From: Paramacrobiotus richtersi
Lineage: Eukaryota > Tardigrada > Eutardigrada > Parachela > Macrobiotidae
DNA length: 21,623 nucleotides
Assembly: GCA_034698045.1 (NCBI GenBank)
Contig: JAQGAU010001071.1
Location: 1-21,623, forward strand
Direction of reading: 5' to 3'
Part shown: positions 18,152-21,623 of the stretch, in pieces
Numbering within the stretch: position 1 is the first letter of the stretch
Layout: each line of letters opens with the position of its first letter
Program-made: the position numbers and the translations under genes
Notes under the pieces: generated by a model
The model's input: only the letters and a program-made list of their open reading frames with translations
Told to the model about the DNA's origin: nothing
Databases searched by the model: none

Positions 18152-19800
18152 CTAACTCTGCGCCAGCTGAGCAAACAGGACGGCGTAACCGAGTAACGCT
18201 CCAATAATCTGCAGCAACAAATATGGCACTTTAAACATTATCTACTCTGCATGTGATCCTGCCGAAGCATACAAAGAGCTTGATCTCTACCCGCATAATC
18301 TTGTTGAAGACTTTGGTGCCATTCTAATGGTCTCCTACAGAAGATGTCTGCAAACATAATTACCTCGAGAGCTTTCTCGCGCCCTAGAACCACGCCTCCA
18401 AAGGTCAGGCAGCCACTCTGCAAACGCCAAATCATTACCCAATTCGTCGGTGTTTGGTGTTTAACTTCATCCATCGTAATCCGTCTCGCTTCGATCCGAT
18501 TCAGCATGATGTTTGCCTGATACAAAACATCTGATGTAAAGTAGTTCAGTTGTATTTTACTGAAACATCAGTAATATTATACTTGTTCAGAGAGGTAAAC
18601 GGACGAAGCAAAATATCCGCATAGCACTACAAGATTAGTCACAAGCGTAGCAAAATACTGGATGTCCACGCGTTGATAGCTGCGGAATTCCTGACTCGAC
18701 CAGTATGTCCACTGGAACACACCCCCCGCTATGTACAAGCACCATCCCAGCGTAATCCACGACATGATGCTGTCCAGTTTAGTCACCAAGTCTATGAAGA
18801 AAACAAAATTGTGATATGTAAACATCTCACTACAGCCCACAAGTTTTCCGTATTTACTGTGCTTTGGTGATTATTGATCGCAAACAACTAATTTTATGCA
18901 GAGAACGGTGTTCAAGATGTCAAAACTGACTAATTTGACATTCCGAGACTGGTTTTTCGAAAATACTGAATGACTACGTTTTCTGAAAACGATCGACGCT
19001 CAATGTATTTATATAAATTATCATTATTTTTTACCCCGAAATTGTAAAGCAGCAGACCAACTATCCTGCGATACTTTGTCGGTTAGCTGTTCGTTGATGC
19101 GGTAGGTGATTTTTCCGCAAATGATCGCAATCAGAATAGCATATCCGTAAAACGATACCTTGCCAAGATCATGCAGACGTTCTACAGCATTTAGAACCCT
19201 CATAACCGCGCAAAATGTCTCTTGCAAGATTGTACTGTCAAACACAGTCCAGAAAATGGGAGTTTCAAACTCAAAGTCTCCGATATCTATTACCAGGATT
19301 CTTAGCAAAACGAAACTGATGGAGATAAGCATAAGCAACGCAGAAAATGTCACTATGTGCCGGTGATCTTCTGCTTTGAAATAACGGTAGATAAAGGACA
19401 ATATTTCGCTGATAATGTAACTCAGAGCTGCCCGATTCTGCCATAAAGTGTAAACAGAGTAAAACGATGTGGCCAAATACGCAGCGTAGGGAAGGACAAC
19501 AATATACTGCGGCAGAGTTTTGAGTTCGAGGATATGGGCAGTTGAACGAATATACGAAAAAAAGAGTGCGGAACTCAGTCTGATGACTACATTTGTCATG
19601 ATGAATATTTTCAAGATTATCGTGGTAAACGGAATGCCGGGCCATACTTCGAAATCTGGAAAGCACTGGCACAGCAGCTGCAGAGCAACAGTCCACCATC
19701 TTAAGATATTTTGAGTCCATTGTCGTTTATTTTCGGAACTCTCACTGTGGACTTTGTTCGTATTCGGGTATGCCTCCATATTAAAGTGCGATTGGGTCAT
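18152..19800 (-). CDS. Gustatory-receptor-like chemoreceptor (7tm_7 / Gr-like), 4 exons
   Basis: Probably a multi-pass plasma-membrane chemoreceptor channel subunit, by family. Exons on the minus strand: 19800-19035, 18791-18583, 18516-18364, 18208-18152. Phases 1, 0 and 0 agree and the sum is 1185 nt (394 aa), a usual Gr length. Hydrophobic segments lie near residues 57-80, 97-120, 150-173 and 215-232, in exon 2 (twice), in exon 3, and at the C-terminus. The final exon is only 18 codons and reads IIGALLGYAVLFAQLAQS; its G-Y....-A-Q resembles the Gr TM7 signature TYhhhhhQF, with T to G and F to L changes. Single short terminal exons after a phase-0 intron are typical of Gr genes. A decayed copy of its last two exons is at 10247-10640. 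Exact exon 2-3 boundary has alternatives. Confidence 0.72.
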
Positions 19801-21280
19801 CTCAATAGCTCAGGTTTTTACACAGCGATTAAGACTGTTTTTGTCATATAGACTAGTATATATTAATATCGTCGCATCCACATCGGCTGTAAAATGAAAA
19901 CTGAAGCTGAAACAGTACCGCCTTAATTTCGAACAACGCCCCTACGGGATCTAGCTACGACTCTTTGTTTACTTTTTGAACTATTACATAATCGTCAAAT
20001 GATAAATTCATTGACGGGGTGGGATACTTAATCACACATTGGCTCGCTATTTGTTTAGTATGTACCAATATTATCTTTTATCGAAAATAAACGCAGAGGG
20101 AGCGCTTTCCTCGAAAGAAGGCTTTGGTATGCCATAGTATCACATTAAGGGGAAGTTTCCCGTTGGAACTGCTAGTGGAGTGCCTACATGTAACACCGCG
20201 CCTACGATGATCTTATAACAGCTTACGAGGCCAGTTACTGAAAAGTTTCGCCGAATGTGGCTGAAACAGTTAGCTTTACGTAACATCAGCATTTATGACA
20301 GCCTGTTTTCGACATTCATATATGTATGTGGTTCCAAAGCGGGTCGCGCCTTGTGACTACGTGCCAAAACTTCGATATCGTAATAGTTTCTTTTCGGCAT
20401 CTGACTACGTATGATACGTTTCGTACCACGTCACTTTGTTTCAGAGTAAGCAGACTGTCCAAGTCGCGTTTTCGTTACAGTACGGGTCGCTTCATAGTGT
20501 AATTACTGTACATCTGCATAGTCCCTGTTAGCTATACGTTTGCGGGAGTCTCTGGCTTCGCACATGTCCATTATTTTTATCATGTGCAGAACGAGCTTGC
20601 CTTTTTTGACAATCAAAACAATTGCTGGCTAAGCCGGAATATGAAAAATAAAGGACCAACAAATGCAGTGTACCGGGTTTCCAAATATGCTGGCCAGAGC
20701 AGTCGCAAGCACATGCACTGAGAAGAGCCGCTAACGTTATCGAGAAGCATTTATCTTTCTTCTCCTTAAGTAATGCGCTAAACCTTTATTCAAGCAACAT
20801 TCCCGTAATTGTACATCACACACGCTAGTATTGCCTTTCACCGTGAGCCTGGATTGTCATTAACATTTCCTGTGCCTTTTTTGAAAGGTTTACGAAATTA
20901 CGCGTCGGCATCTCAAGGTTGATTTACTGTAACAGATAATGCTATATACTTCTATGAATTGTTTTTTAAGTTATTTTAATAGCCTTAGTCGCAAAATAGT
21001 CGGAATCGGTACGGTTGTATACTAGTGCATGGTTCTACAATAGCTTGTGATTTGCGAATGTACATGTGAAGGGGACATTCTAATGTAAGCTGCCTTGACG
21101 GCTAAGTTAGCTTGAGAATAATTTTCCTCTAGGGCAAACGTAGTAAACTGTCAACTAATCAACTAGCCAATCTTGATTCATTGTGATTAACGTTGACTTA
21201 CCTTCTTTCATACTGCTGTATGCGTGCCATGTGTGAGAAGCAGTCGTAAACCAGCATTTCTCTTGGGTACTGATAGTTCA
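19801..21280. other. Intergenic, no gene seen
   Basis: About 1.5 kb upstream of the Gr-like gene. No protein-like frame, structured RNA or clear repeat was found on either strand. The first few hundred bases presumably hold the Gr-like promoter. Confidence 0.5.
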
Positions 21281-21370
21281 TGGTACTACCAGTGGTACTG
21301 GTTCTGGTACTGGTAATGGTACTGGTAGTGGTAATGGTACTGGTAGTGATGCTGGTATTGGTACTGGCAC
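21281..21370. repeat. TGGTAC-type hexamer microsatellite
   Basis: About 90 bp of imperfect six-base units, mostly TGGTAC alternating with TGGTAA/TGGTAG/TGGTTC variants (for example GGTACTGGTAATGGTACTGG). Because the unit is six bases, all forward frames stay open as Val/Leu-, Gly/Thr- or Trp/Tyr-type runs, so the frame across it is not evidence of a gene. Confidence 0.9.
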
Positions 21371-21623
21371 TTCGTTCTTCGATACGCGTAACATTTCACA
21401 TTTCCCCCTATATTTTTACTGCAGGGGGTAATCATATTAACGTTGGCGAAATCCAAACTAGCTTTCGCATTGAAATGTGTTCAAACTGAAACGCTTCTTG
21501 TTTCTTTCATCATGAATTAGTTCTCTCTGACGACAAACTGAGTAACAGAGTTGAAATCGGATAAAAATGACCATATCAGACAAGTGGCAGTTCAAGGGGA
21601 TTCGACGCGATTGCAGCTGTCGT

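Noticed and set aside
19271-19720. Second minus-strand frame of about 149 codons
   Set aside because: It overlaps the first Gr-like exon in another frame and has no start or membrane pattern of its own.
21280-21489. Val/Leu-rich ORF
   Set aside because: Produced by the TGGTAC hexamer satellite, which keeps frames open without coding.

Overview
The window is from a compact, intron-bearing invertebrate genome. Short GT-AG introns (about 50 to 530 bp), a rhodopsin-like GPCR array with a degenerate DRY motif, an insect-type gustatory-receptor-like chemoreceptor, a SPOP-like BTB gene and non-LTR retrotransposon debris together suggest an ecdysozoan. A tardigrade is my best guess, but this is an inference from gene style and was not tested by any search. 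No rRNA, tRNA, CRISPR or bacterial operon structure was seen.

Layout. Positions 1-1040 hold non-LTR retrotransposon remnants and a diverged head-to-head inverted repeat. Positions 1368-2035 are a 668 bp non-autonomous DNA transposon with a perfect 9 bp target duplication and three phased internal repeats at each end; it carries a small ORF with a signal-anchor-like N-terminus. Positions 3301-5247 (minus) are an eight-exon BTB-BACK-PHR gene of the BTBD1/2/3/6 type whose exons sum to an intact 485-codon frame. Positions 5669-7018 (minus) are a divergent two-exon GPCR (A). Positions 8088-14284 (minus) are three tandem paralogous two-exon GPCRs (B, C, D) that share intron position and phase, 5' leader blocks and a 30-nt block 3' of the stop codon. 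Between B and C lies a decayed fragment (10247-10640) of a gustatory-receptor-like gene. Positions 15965-17583 (plus) are a SPOP/TDPOZ-like BTB gene with a one-base frameshift in a GGG run. Positions 18152-19800 (minus) are an apparently intact four-exon gustatory-receptor-like gene (394 codons), the closest match to the decayed fragment. The last 1.8 kb is non-coding apart from a TGGTAC-type hexamer satellite at about 21281-21370.

How the genes fit together. Four GPCRs and one intact plus one decayed Gr-like gene make this a chemoreceptor-rich neighbourhood evolving by local duplication and loss. The two BTB genes are likely Cullin-3 ubiquitin-ligase adaptors by family; nothing in the sequence ties them functionally to the receptors. 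All exon joins are my own readings of splice sites and frames and have no transcript support.
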